A stretch of DNA of 64,000 nucleotides from Bdellovibrionales bacterium (GTDB lineage Bacteria; Bdellovibrionota; Bdellovibrionia; Bdellovibrionales; UBA1609), in NCBI GenBank assembly GCA_020628165.1, contig JAHDFM010000003.1, positions 1 to 64,000 of the forward strand, in the 5' to 3' direction. The notes below the pieces were generated by a model. It saw only the letters and a program-made list of their open reading frames with translations. It made no database searches and was not told the DNA's origin. Position 1 is the first letter of the stretch. Every line of letters begins with the position of its first letter. Position numbers and translations under genes: made by a program. Of the stretch, positions 55,584 through 63,957 are shown piece by piece.

Positions 55584-55619
55584 GCAAAGAGCCAAGTTAG
55601 AAATGACTTGGCTCTTTGC
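55584..55619 (+). terminator. Fourteen-base-pair hairpin after the giant anchor-D gene
   Basis: GCAAAGAGCCAAGT (55584-55597) pairs perfectly with ACTTGGCTCTTTGC (55606-55619) across the loop TAGAAATG. It begins 26 bases after the stop codon, the same distance as the terminator at 40588, which has the same loop. No T-tract follows, so it may act as an mRNA 3' end stabiliser or processing site as well as a terminator. Confidence 0.7.
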
Positions 55620-55812
55620 ATTTAGAGCGTATGTACAACTTATTGACAGGTCATTGATTTTTTTCCTTATCTTCGTCTCATGTCAGTTCGTTGAAATAAT
55701 TTCATACAAGAGGGCTCACTAACAGGAAGATAAAGTTATTTATGTAAAGAATTCTATGAGACAGATGTTTCTTATGGCACTTAAATTGCTTATATTCTTT
55801 TAGTTCTAATAA

Positions 55813-57024
55813 TTGTTAAACAGTGTGGGTCTTTGTATTTTTAAACTTTTACTTCTTCTTTTCTTTGTCCTGGAAAACCAAGCTGTTCATTCGCAGCAAA
55901 GGGTTCGAGATTGGTGCTGGGCACAGGTGCCTGGTGTCTCGGGAAGTTCTATTGCTCTTTCGAATGAAAGTATTCACAGAGACACTAACGAGACAAAAGA
56001 ACCTAAAGCGGCTTTAGTGCTTGAAGCAGTTATTGGTGATGAGATTGTTATAGAAGGTGATCTTTTAGCAAAAGCGACTCAGTTGATCGATGATCTTCCT
56101 TTTTCAGCTTATGATTATGAGTTGAATCCAATGAGTGTTGGCATTGAAGTTGAAGCGGCATTGCCATATGATTTTAGCCGTGCAGAAGCAGCAAAGTTTA
56201 TTTTATCAGAAGAGTTAAGCAAAAACAGACAATCGTTAGGTGATGACTTTTTCAGGAGGGCAAGGACGACTTCTGTATTTATTGATCCATTTCAAAAAGC
56301 GACGGGAGCTGATGAGTATTATGTCATCAATACTGTGACTGGAAAAAACACAGGTGTTTTGTTTGAGACTGACGTTGAGATCAGCGAACCAGAATTATTT
56401 CAAGGTGCTGAGATCACATCACCCATTATAGAGAACGTTACTGAATATACTGAATTTAAACGTCTTTTGTTACAGCTGAAAAGACAAGGAATGAATGTGA
56501 ATAAAGGTATCATTCAAAAAGCTGGCTTACATGTTCATGCAGATATGACGGGGTATTCTCAAGAAGAACTTGTTGTTTTATTGCTAGTTTACAGTTTGTA
56601 TGAAAATCAAATTTTTAAATACTTTAATCCAGATCAAGATCGCTTTTATCAAATTATGCCTTTTGCTGAAAGGTTTTTTCAATTTATGCAAGACGGGGAC
56701 CCATTAACTAAAACTTTTATCGATGAAGACGGGCGCATCCCTTATTTTGATGTTAGGTACTCTACATCAATTGGTTTTTTTAGTTTGGTTATAGGTAATA
56801 ACATTAAAGGGAGCACCTTAGAGTTGCGCGTTGGTAATACAAGCCTTGAAAGTGATGATATTGATAAACTCGTTTATTTCTTTGCTCACTTCGTAAAGGC
56901 GATTCGCTCAAAAGACATTGTTTTTTTTGAGATCGTAAAACGTCAGCTAAATGATAAGCAGTTAGATTTAACTGAAATTATATCTTACTTCGAAACTTTA
57001 GGTCAGCCACTTAAAAGCCAATGA
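55813..57024 (+). CDS. Exported amidoligase-like protein (COOH-NH2 ligase fold)
   Basis: A 403-residue frame. The start is uncertain (TTG 55813 or GTG 55825, no clear ribosome binding site) but the N terminus is a signal peptide (LCIFKLLLLLFFVLENQAVHS). Residues 108-116 read SVGIEVEAA, then EISEPELFQGAEITSPII near 190-206, GLHVHADM at 238-245 and LELRVGNTSLE near 333. These follow in order the G-x-E-x-E, g-x-E-x-x-SP, H-x-H and E-x-R motifs of the putative amidoligase family (glutamine-synthetase-like fold). Such enzymes join carboxyl and amino groups using ATP. An exported member is odd, since ATP is absent outside the cytoplasm. No partner enzyme is adjacent. Confidence 0.7.
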   Translation: MLNSVGLCIFKLLLLLFFVLENQAVHSQQRVRDWCWAQVPGVSGSSIALSNESIHRDTNETKEPKAALVLEAVIGDEIVIEGDLLAKATQLIDDLPFSAYDYELNPMSVGIEVEAALPYDFSRAEAAKFILSEELSKNRQSLGDDFFRRARTTSVFIDPFQKATGADEYYVINTVTGKNTGVLFETDVEISEPELFQGAEITSPIIENVTEYTEFKRLLLQLKRQGMNVNKGIIQKAGLHVHADMTGYSQEELVVLLLVYSLYENQIFKYFNPDQDRFYQIMPFAERFFQFMQDGDPLTKTFIDEDGRIPYFDVRYSTSIGFFSLVIGNNIKGSTLELRVGNTSLESDDIDKLVYFFAHFVKAIRSKDIVFFEIVKRQLNDKQLDLTEIISYFETLGQPLKSQ

Positions 57025-57191
57025 TAAAATATGTTGTGTTAAAAACTTTTAAAATCTATTCGCGTGTATTGGGTCAAGTGCTGAGTACAATTTTTTTGTT
57101 CAAGCATAAGTTATATTTATAGAGCTACATTTATTATTCAGGTGAGTAAAATAAAATGTTCTCTCTTAACCAAATGAGATAAATTAAGTAC

Positions 57192-57548
57192 ATGAGTATA
57201 TTGCGGGGATCATTTCAATTCGTAGTTTTATTTTTTTGCACGCACGCTTTTGCCAATTTTAATTGCAATCATCAGTTTGCAGATGGCACAAAATACTTAG
57301 TCGAGTACAAAGAGGGGAGTCTTTGCCTTAAGTATGAGTATGCTGAAGGTGAGTATGAAAAAATAGATCTATTTCTGACCTTTGACTACGAAGATCAGGG
57401 GCAAGTTTTGATTTATAATGACGATAAAAACTTTGCTTTAAGAGTTCCACAAGTTCCGCTATCAAAAGCTGTTAATACCGATATTCAACATACGGCAGAG
57501 GATGGTGTTTCTGTTGAGTCTGCAAAAACTCTGTGCGAACCATTGTGA
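57192..57548 (+). CDS. Small exported protein of unknown function
   Basis: 118 residues with a signal peptide (LRGSFQFVVLFFCTHAFA). The mature part is acidic and Tyr-rich with three Cys, and probably forms a small beta domain (GTKYLVEYKEGSLCLKYEY). No family was recognised. It sits alone between the amidoligase-like and M64 peptidase genes. Confidence 0.65.
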   Translation: MSILRGSFQFVVLFFCTHAFANFNCNHQFADGTKYLVEYKEGSLCLKYEYAEGEYEKIDLFLTFDYEDQGQVLIYNDDKNFALRVPQVPLSKAVNTDIQHTAEDGVSVESAKTLCEPL

Positions 57549-57737
57549 TTTTCATGAATGTACTTATTTAAACTGTTATTTGTCCATGTTTTTTCGAATG
57601 CAAGTGCTCTTGCTGACAAGTTTAGATCAACTGTTTGCAAACTACGAAAATAACAAAAAGATTATTAAAATTAAGAAGAATTAAGTATTTTTATTTTTTA
57701 GCTTATACTACGTTGTCATCTGTTAGCGGGGGCAGTG

Positions 57738-59507
57738 ATGAGTGTTTTAGTTCGTAGTTTAATAGGTGTTTTTTTAACTGTGTCTTTTTTGACTACATCC
57801 TGTACGAAAAAAAACAATCAACCCCCTCTCATTACACCTAAAGCCAACGGTAAAGTGGCTCAGTCATCACAACAAGAAGTTCCTCAGACAAGGCTTCACT
57901 TTGCTTTTGACCAAAAAGGGTTTCGTTTTCTGGGGAGGGAAAAAGTGAGCTCCTTTGCGACCGTTAATCCAATTTCTTTGCCAAAAGAGCTTTATGCAAA
58001 ATATCAAGGGTTCGTATTGGTTGATTCTGATAATAATTCTTTATTTGAAATTATTAAAAAGAATTTGATTCACTTTGAAAGTGAGTTTCACTCAGATTAT
58101 TCAGTCTATCAATACAAAGGCTATTTCTTTTTGGATGTTCCTGACAGTGTTGAACTTTCAAAGGTGGTAAAGCTGGGGATTCAAAATTTAGAAACCCAAC
58201 AAATGGAATACGTGATTGCAATTGATGATATAGAACGAATTCACGTTCCAAAAAATGAAGAAAATGATTGGGATGGAAAGTACAAGGTGTTTAAAGTTTT
58301 AGGGGATGATACTCCTGAAAGTTCTTACGATGTGGTCATATTAGCTGACGGGTTTTCAAGAGATGAAATTAGTCTCGCCTCAAAGTCAAAGATGTTTCAA
58401 TCAGTATTTGGTAAAAAACTTAAAGATTTAGTGTTACCGGCCTTTCAAACAGAGCCCTTTGTATCGATGTCCAATAATTTAAATGTCTGGGTTGTTGCGA
58501 CAGCATCTACAGATTCTGGAGCTGACTTGCCTAGTGAAGGGGTGTTTAAAAAGACCATATTTGACTCTACCTTTGATACCTACTGCAGTCGACGAAGTCT
58601 GACGGTCAAAAATCAAGAGAGAGCTTTACAAATGGCCGCCAAAACTCCTTTTGATCAAATCATAGTTATGGTCAATAGTGATATATATGGAGGGCAAGGT
58701 TCTGATATTTCAACCTTTAGTTTGAATGAACGAGCAACATATCTTATTCGCCACGAGCTGGGCCACTCTATTGGTTTGCTTGCTGATGAGTATAGCTTTT
58801 TTAGCGATAAAGAAAATCAAACTGATTGTGAAGACACTCAAATCGTTCAATACGCATACCATAAACATAAAACATGGGGTCGGAATCGCTTATTTGATAA
58901 GGATAATTTATTAGCCCCCAATTTAACTTTACATAGTAATGTTCAAGATGCTAAGTGGTCATACCTTTTGGACTCTAAATCTCCTATCATTTACTTTGAT
59001 TACCCAACAGATTATAATAAAATTACATTTTCTGATCCAAACTCCATGACTGTGAGTTCAAATTATCAATTGCAACACAATCAAAAGGATTTGATTTTAA
59101 TGTTTGGCCCAAAAGATAATATCAATGAGTTTACAAGATACACTCAAAGTGTATCGATCAATGGCCAACCTATTGATTTTTCGTTAGTTAAGACAAAGCA
59201 TCTATATTTTATAAAAACAAAAAGCACCAAGTTTGAACAAGGTGATAAGTTAAACGTTGTGATCAGGTTGAAATCGGATAAGCCTTTTAAAGAAGGCCGG
59301 GAGAGTTACTACAGCTCGAGTCAACACTTCTTAACCATTGCTAGTGATACCTTTGCAGGAGGAAGTGAGATAGGTTTATTTCAAGGTGCTATTCAAAGTA
59401 TGACTGAGGTTTTTAGATCATCTTACAACAGTATCATGAACGGTGGGGATGAGTTTGATCAATTACAAATTGATTCCTATGTGTCTTTGATGGAGTACTA
59501 TAAATAA
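57738..59507 (+). CDS. Lipoprotein peptidase of the M64 (IgA peptidase) family
   Basis: 589 residues from ATG 57738 (an in-frame GTG lies just before it). The signal ends in a lipobox TTSC at about Cys22. An N-terminal beta-rich region precedes the peptidase domain. That domain starts near 195 with DVVILADGFSRDE, has FNVWVV-like strands (NLNVWVVATASTDSGAD), and at about H339 the zinc motif HELGHSIGLLADEY. This matches the M64 pattern HExxHxxxxLxDEY. A C-terminal Ig-like region follows. It is probably a zinc endopeptidase anchored in the envelope and facing outward. Its target (prey or self proteins) cannot be told. Confidence 0.85.
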   Translation: MSVLVRSLIGVFLTVSFLTTSCTKKNNQPPLITPKANGKVAQSSQQEVPQTRLHFAFDQKGFRFLGREKVSSFATVNPISLPKELYAKYQGFVLVDSDNNSLFEIIKKNLIHFESEFHSDYSVYQYKGYFFLDVPDSVELSKVVKLGIQNLETQQMEYVIAIDDIERIHVPKNEENDWDGKYKVFKVLGDDTPESSYDVVILADGFSRDEISLASKSKMFQSVFGKKLKDLVLPAFQTEPFVSMSNNLNVWVVATASTDSGADLPSEGVFKKTIFDSTFDTYCSRRSLTVKNQERALQMAAKTPFDQIIVMVNSDIYGGQGSDISTFSLNERATYLIRHELGHSIGLLADEYSFFSDKENQTDCEDTQIVQYAYHKHKTWGRNRLFDKDNLLAPNLTLHSNVQDAKWSYLLDSKSPIIYFDYPTDYNKITFSDPNSMTVSSNYQLQHNQKDLILMFGPKDNINEFTRYTQSVSINGQPIDFSLVKTKHLYFIKTKSTKFEQGDKLNVVIRLKSDKPFKEGRESYYSSSQHFLTIASDTFAGGSEIGLFQGAIQSMTEVFRSSYNSIMNGGDEFDQLQIDSYVSLMEYYK

Positions 59508-59539
59508 AAAATGAGCCTATTGCCTGTAATCACTATAAG

Positions 59540-60022
59540 TTATAACTGCACAAATAACTTAGGCGGCACCTTCCATTTGAGCTTTGGGGTTGCTGATGCG
59601 AAATCTTGAATGAGAGCGACCTCTCCTTTTTTAAAAGTTAAGTCACAATCTACATTTAAAGACTGGCCTAAAAAGCACCCTAAATCAGGCTCATGCCCTA
59701 CAATTGCGACGTGATTGGCATTCAAGTTCAAAATGAATTTTGTCAACTTGTTGAGGTTGCCATCAGGAGCAAGGTGCGAGCAAGTGACAACTTCGGGTGT
59801 TTTATATATTTCTTTGAGAATATCAACGGTCTGTTGCGAGCGAGTAAGAGGGCTTTGAATAAGTATGTCTATAGGAGTCTGTAAGCTATGTAACTTACTT
59901 GCAATTTTTATAAATCGCTTTCGCCCTTTTTTAACGAGGGGTCTGAGGTCATCATTAGGGCTTTGTTGTAGCCAATTGTAGCGGTCTTCAGCAATAGCGT
60001 GGCGGATAAATAGTAAATTCAT
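59540..60022 (-). CDS. sixA: SixA-type phosphohistidine phosphatase
   Basis: 160 residues from ATG 60022, where the sequence MNLLFIRHAIAED begins. The open frame extends 7 codons further without family features. RHA with catalytic His8 is at the same position as in E. coli SixA. SPLTRSQQTVDIL and VGHEPDLGCFLG complete the histidine phosphatase superfamily signature. It would remove phosphate from phosphohistidine in signalling proteins in the cytoplasm. It is divergent from yghU and convergent with the M64 gene. Confidence 0.9.
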   Translation of the reverse strand: MNLLFIRHAIAEDRYNWLQQSPNDDLRPLVKKGRKRFIKIASKLHSLQTPIDILIQSPLTRSQQTVDILKEIYKTPEVVTCSHLAPDGNLNKLTKFILNLNANHVAIVGHEPDLGCFLGQSLNVDCDLTFKKGEVALIQDFASATPKLKWKVPPKLFVQL

Positions 60023-60172
60023 ACACTTTATATAACAGTTCACTGTGGCTGGAAAAAGAGAAATTTAACGAATGGCTATTGATGCGCCTTCTGTTGTCAT
60101 TCAGCAATAGGGTCTGATACTTTCAAGGCTTAATTGTATTCACCTAAACTTAATTCAATTGAGAGGTTAAAA

Positions 60173-61006
60173 ATGTACACACCAGATAATGTTTGGAAAT
60201 GGGAAGGAGACCAAGGCGGCAAGTTTGGGTCGTTGAACCAACCCACGGCAGGAGCCAGGTTTGAAAGAGATTTGCCTGTTGGCGAGCACCCGTTGCAGTT
60301 GTACTCGTTAGGCACCCCCAACGGTGTTAAGGTCACAGTTTTACTTGAAGAGTTGTTAGAGCTTGGCATAGATGAGGCTGAGTACAACGCTCACCTAATT
60401 AATATTATGGAACAAGATCAATTCTCATCTGGTTTTGTGAAACTCAACCCTAACTCTAAAATTCCTGCTTTGTACGATAAAAGCACCGAAGTGCGAGTTT
60501 TTGAGTCGGGCTCAATTTTGCTTTACTTAGCGGAAAAACATCAGAAGTTTTTGTCAAAAGATTTAAAGAAGCGCACGGAAACTATGAATTGGCTTTTTTG
60601 GCAAATGGGGTCTGCCCCATACCTCGGTGGTGGCTTTGGGCATTTTTATGCCTATGCTCCAGAAAAAATCAAGTACGCGATTGATCGTTTTTCTTTAGAA
60701 ACGAAAAGGCAACTCGATGTTTTAGATAAGCACCTACAGGATTATGAGTATTTAGCTGGAGATGAGTACAGCATTGCTGATATGGCTGTGTGGCCTTGGT
60801 ATGGAGCTTTAGTAGAGGGGCGTTTGTACAGCGCTGAGGAATTCTTGGACGTGAAGTCTTATGAAAATGTAGTCAGGTGGTCTGCATTATTAAAACAGCG
60901 CCCAGCTGTGAAACGTGGAAGTGTTGTGAATAAAACTTGGGGAGAAGAGGGGCAGCAGCTGAAAGAAAGGCATTCTAAAAATGACTTTGCAAGCCTAAAA
61001 TTATAA
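60173..61006 (+). CDS. yghU: YghU-type glutathione S-transferase
   Basis: 277 residues from ATG 60173 (MYTPDNVWKWEG) after GAGAGG; the upstream extension is not family-like. An extended N-terminal arm precedes a thioredoxin-fold domain (LQLYSLGTPNGVKVTVLLEEL, LNPNSKIPALYD, ESGSILLYLAEK) and an all-helical domain (EYSIADMAVWPWYG). This is the Nu-class layout, in which the enzyme binds glutathione and reduces organic peroxides or disulphides. It is cytoplasmic. Confidence 0.93.
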   Translation: MYTPDNVWKWEGDQGGKFGSLNQPTAGARFERDLPVGEHPLQLYSLGTPNGVKVTVLLEELLELGIDEAEYNAHLINIMEQDQFSSGFVKLNPNSKIPALYDKSTEVRVFESGSILLYLAEKHQKFLSKDLKKRTETMNWLFWQMGSAPYLGGGFGHFYAYAPEKIKYAIDRFSLETKRQLDVLDKHLQDYEYLAGDEYSIADMAVWPWYGALVEGRLYSAEEFLDVKSYENVVRWSALLKQRPAVKRGSVVNKTWGEEGQQLKERHSKNDFASLKL

Positions 61007-61255
61007 GTTTTAATTCAGGGATTGTTCATTCTTTCATTTTCTTTGATAGCTCGTCATAGAGTTGATAGTAAGAGTTCAGTTTGAGATTTCAAACTTTAAT
61101 CATTTAATTTTGATCAAAAATTTTTTTTGGTTTTTTGTTTTTATAATTAATAACTGAGATGTTTTTTATCCAATTACACAAGAATAAATTTAGGTTCTTT
61201 GTAACAGTTAAAAGTACAGATGCAGTTGTGCATACAACAACTGCAAATGCCAAAC

Positions 61256-61444
61256 ATGAAACTAAAATGGTCCAACTGTCGTACATGGTTCTCCAAGTTT
61301 AAGTTTAAAAAAGTGAGCCCCTTTAATGAAGACTTCGGTAAGAGAGAGCCTGTCTTACTAAAGGGGCCAAACATCCTTGTCATATTTTCTCAACATCCGT
61401 GTCGAGCTTATATTTTTGATGAAATTGAGAGGCTGTTCGGTTAG
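61256..61444 (+). CDS. Possible small protein, 62 residues
   Basis: An open frame from ATG 61256 (MKLKWSNCRTWF) to a stop at 61444 in a 612-base region without other genes. The product is basic at the start and ends PNILVIFSQHPCRAYIFDEI, which looks protein-like. There is no clear ribosome binding site and no recognised family. The flanks (61007-61255 and 61445-61618) show only AT-rich sequence, a short 6-bp inverted repeat at 61482-61498 and a TTGACT at 61548 that could serve the tRNA gene. Confidence 0.3.
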   Translation: MKLKWSNCRTWFSKFKFKKVSPFNEDFGKREPVLLKGPNILVIFSQHPCRAYIFDEIERLFG

Positions 61445-61618
61445 AAAAATCTATTTAGCCTATCTATAGCAAAATGTTATGCCTCAAGTTATTTGAGGTA
61501 AAGACCTGAAATCATGACATATAGCTCATCTGGAACCAAAGGGGAGGTTGACTTTGTTATAGGAAAGAATTAGCCTAACGTCCTGTTTTTACTTTTGAGG
61601 CTAAGCCTTAAATTTCAT

Positions 61619-61705
61619 GCGCCAGTGCTGGAATTGGTAGACAGGCCAGGTTGAGGGCCTGGTGTGGGCAACCACGTGAAGGTTCAAGTCCTTTCTGGCG
61701 CACCA
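61619..61705 (+). tRNA. tRNA-Leu (anticodon GAG)
   Basis: The 7-bp acceptor stem GCGCCAG/CTGGCGC is perfect, with discriminator A and encoded CCA at 61703-61705. The anticodon stem CCAGG/CCTGG encloses the loop TTGAGGG, giving anticodon GAG, which reads CUC and CUU. A long variable arm (TGGGCAACCACG region) and GGTTCAAGTCC T-arm confirm a class II leucine tRNA. T-rich sequence follows. Confidence 0.95.
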
Positions 61706-62077
61706 TCTTTTTTCAGTTTTTTTGGCTGCTTTTTAAAAACCAAAACAATAACCATACCTTAACAGATTTGAACTGAGAGTAATTTTTAAACATTAGTATT
61801 ACACGAAGTTTTAGCACATTTCATAATGTGAAGTCTTTTCAAAACCAAGAATTTATAACTCTATAGCTTTCTTTTTTCTTATTAAAAACAAACCAAAAAA
61901 AGAAGGAAAATATGGGTTTTATAAAATCAGTAATGAACTGAGTAACGTTTTTTATTATGTTTGGTACGGGAGTGGTAGGGCTCTAGCTCGTAATTTAGGA
62001 GCTGAAAGGTGAGCTATAAAAGCTAATAAAAGAGGTATGATGAGTTTACAGAAATGGAATTAGCGAATGCATAAAAA
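61706..62077. other. Gap after tRNA-Leu with a possible decayed small gene
   Basis: No intact gene is seen. At 61912 an ATG with a strong AGAAGGA opens a frame that stops after 9 codons. The same frame then continues in hydrophobic, protein-like sequence (VTFFIMFGTGVVGL) interrupted by TAG, TAG, TAA and TGA codons. It may be a remnant of a short membrane protein, or chance. Confidence 0.3.
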
Positions 62078-62815
62078 TTAGATGAGAGCAGAAGCAGCCA
62101 TAACTATAGCCATAATAATCATTATTAAGTTTTCAAATAAAGTGACGTAGGTCATTGGCAAATTGAAAATAGTTCCAAGGCAAGCGCATTGAATGGATTG
62201 TTTTTGTTTTAAGACTTGAATTACTCCAAGAGATGTTGAAGTTAAAATTAATATAACAGCAATGTTTAAAGTTAAGTTTAAAGGATTAAATAGATAAATA
62301 AGCCCTGCTGTTAGCTCTAAGAAGACATATAAATATCCATAGTTTGTCCACTTTTTAGCGAATGGGTCATAGGTTTGGAAGGCTTCAACAAAGCCTTTTA
62401 AGTTCAATAATTTAAAAAAAGAAAATACAATAAAAAAACCACCCATATAATGAGACATCAAGCTATGCATTGAAAAGTTGTTATTAATAATAGCTACGGT
62501 TAAAGTAACTAATATTAAATATCCAAAAATTAAAAATAAAGGATACAGTTTTTTACAAAAAGATAAAATATCGCCTATCAAGCTTTTTTTGTAAGTCGCT
62601 ACAGAATATTTAGCTAAAGATTTTTGACTAAATATAATTTTGAATTGTTTTAAATCGATATCTTGATTATTTTTGAAACTAACTAGGGAGTTGTTTAAAG
62701 AGACATTTATATTTGAGATGTCTAGTGGAGAGTTTTTTAAAGCTGCACTTATTTTTTTCACACATTTTGTGCAAGTCATGCCACTAACTTTATATTGAAA
62801 ACTACCCATATTCAT
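62078..62815 (-). CDS. HMA-domain membrane protein with a MauE/DoxX-like region
   Basis: 245 residues. The N-terminal 70 residues form a heavy-metal-associated domain with the metal motif GMTCTKCVKK. Four or five membrane spans follow (from about residue 92), including YLYVFLELTAGLIYLF and the later IQCACLGTIFNLPMTYVTLFEN. The CxC plus Leu-Gly arrangement recalls MauE/DoxX-like redox membrane proteins. It probably binds or moves copper or another soft metal, or handles thiols, at the inner membrane. The start ATG overlaps the upstream gene by 4 bases, placing it in the ECF sigma operon. Confidence 0.8.
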   Translation of the reverse strand: MNMGSFQYKVSGMTCTKCVKKISAALKNSPLDISNINVSLNNSLVSFKNNQDIDLKQFKIIFSQKSLAKYSVATYKKSLIGDILSFCKKLYPLFLIFGYLILVTLTVAIINNNFSMHSLMSHYMGGFFIVFSFFKLLNLKGFVEAFQTYDPFAKKWTNYGYLYVFLELTAGLIYLFNPLNLTLNIAVILILTSTSLGVIQVLKQKQSIQCACLGTIFNLPMTYVTLFENLIMIIMAIVMAASALI

Positions 62816-63330
62816 AATCCATCATATTGAGAATTTAAGTTGATTTTAGTTAAAAATATTTTTCTATGCAGAGAGTAAGAAAATAAAGCAACACCAAGCC
62901 AACCAATAGTGTACAACATAGAGAACTCTGTAATAGAAAAATATGGAGTCATTGAAAATGCAAAGAAAGTAGACATTAAAATAATAGGGATATAGCCCAG
63001 GTTATTTAAGATAAGAACTCTTTCATAGTGATTCAAAATATAAATGGAAACAAGGTGAGTTGTTATAAAAAAAACTGCACCACAATAGAGTCCACAAACT
63101 AACAAGTTATTGTGAAAAATATGGTGATAAATTGGAAAATTTTCTCTTAATAAGCCGACTCCATTTTGTGGGCAAATAACTAAGCTAATAAAAATTGAAA
63201 AAATAAACAAAACAGCATATTTTAATAAGACTCTTATTGTGGGTGGCTCAATAAAAACTTTAGAGTCCGCAAGTATTTTTTTTGAAACTGAACTAGAGAC
63301 CTTTAAGGGTTGAATAGTATTAAAATCCAC
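62812..63330 (-). CDS. Four-span membrane protein, candidate anti-sigma factor
   Basis: 172 residues. A cytoplasmic N-terminal tail of about 35 residues is followed by four membrane spans (about 36-56, 72-97, 105-127, 135-155). The start GTG shares one base with the stop of the sigma factor gene, with GGAGGATAT upstream. ECF sigma genes are usually followed by their anti-sigma gene in this way, so that role is inferred from position. No zinc anti-sigma motif is seen. Several His and Cys lie near the second span (YHHIFHNN, CGLYCG) and might bind metal or haem. Confidence 0.6.
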   Translation of the reverse strand: MDFNTIQPLKVSSSVSKKILADSKVFIEPPTIRVLLKYAVLFIFSIFISLVICPQNGVGLLRENFPIYHHIFHNNLLVCGLYCGAVFFITTHLVSIYILNHYERVLILNNLGYIPIILMSTFFAFSMTPYFSITEFSMLYTIGWLGVALFSYSLHRKIFLTKINLNSQYDGL

Positions 63331-63848
63331 TACATATCCTCCATTGCCTGTTTTTTTAAGAAGTTCCGACCTCTAGACAAGATTTTTCTCACATTTACAT
63401 TAGTCAAAGACATTTTTTCAGCAATTTCTTTGGTGCTAAAGCCATCAACATACTTTAATGTTAAAACCTCTTTATAAGGAGAACTTAAATTATCTAAATC
63501 TAATTTTTCAATTAAATTTGAGTTATCTAATTGCGGCTCCTTTGAAATGTTTGTTTGATCAAAATGATCATTTTGTTTTGACTGTTTTCTAAAAAAGTCA
63601 TTAACAGAGTTTGTAGAGACAGTAAAAAGCCATGTAGAAAATTTTTGATTTGCATCAAATTTGTGTGCAAATCGATACACTTTCTCCCAAACGAGTTGAA
63701 AGATTTCCTCGCTGGTTTCATGGTTTTTAACTTTAGAATAAATGTAGCCCATGACTTTACTTTTATACCTCGTGTAAATAACCTCAAATGCATTTGAGCG
63801 GCCTTTAGTGATTTCCTTAATGAGTTGTTCATCAGTCATTTCTTGCAT
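63330..63848 (-). CDS. ECF-family RNA polymerase sigma factor
   Basis: 172 residues with the two ECF regions. Sigma2 has the core-binding stretch (NAFEVIYTRYKSKVMGYIYS, SEEIFQLVWEKVYRFAHKFD, FSTWLFTVSTNSVNDFFRK). Sigma4 has a helix-turn-helix (YKEVLTLKYVDGFSTKEIAE, then NVRKILSRGRNFLKK). It has no signal or other domain. It heads a three-gene operon with the membrane protein and the HMA protein. The promoter upstream (63867-63902) matches one in front of the divergent gene, which suggests autoregulation. Confidence 0.93.
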   Translation of the reverse strand: MQEMTDEQLIKEITKGRSNAFEVIYTRYKSKVMGYIYSKVKNHETSEEIFQLVWEKVYRFAHKFDANQKFSTWLFTVSTNSVNDFFRKQSKQNDHFDQTNISKEPQLDNSNLIEKLDLDNLSSPYKEVLTLKYVDGFSTKEIAEKMSLTNVNVRKILSRGRNFLKKQAMEDM

Positions 63849-63866
63849 TTTTGTTTAATTCTCTCA

Positions 63867-63902
63867 GATAATAGTACGTAAAATTTTTAAAAAATGTGAC
63901 TA
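63867..63902 (-). promoter_or_regulatory. ECF-type promoter for the sigma factor operon
   Basis: On the reverse strand GTCACA, 16 bases, then CGTA followed by CTATTA. The same elements at the same spacing lie on the other strand at 63921-63956. TGTCACA-N16-CGTC-type motifs are known for some ECF groups (for example ECF41). The start of transcription would fall about 20 bases before the ATG at 63848. Confidence 0.65.
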
Positions 63903-63920
63903 TAAATAAAAAAATAATAA

Positions 63921-63956
63921 TTGTCACAAAACTCAATTTTTTTACGTATTATTAGG
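63921..63956 (+). promoter_or_regulatory. ECF-type promoter for the divergent exported protein
   Basis: GTCACA (63923-63928), 16 bases, then CGTA (63945-63948) and TTATTA. Aligned with the reverse-strand copy, 24 of the 36 positions match, including every element base. It ends one base before the ATG at 63958, so the transcript would have almost no leader, or the true start is further right. Confidence 0.6.
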
Positions 63957-63957
63957 C

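Noticed and set aside
57502-57684. A 60-codon frame overlapping the end of the small exported protein gene
   Set aside because: It starts inside another gene without a ribosome binding site and ends in a low-complexity Lys-rich tail read from AT-rich intergenic DNA.
61104-61383. Reverse-strand frames of 60-69 codons in the gap after yghU
   Set aside because: They overlap each other and the forward frame at 61256, with no ribosome binding site and AT-driven composition.
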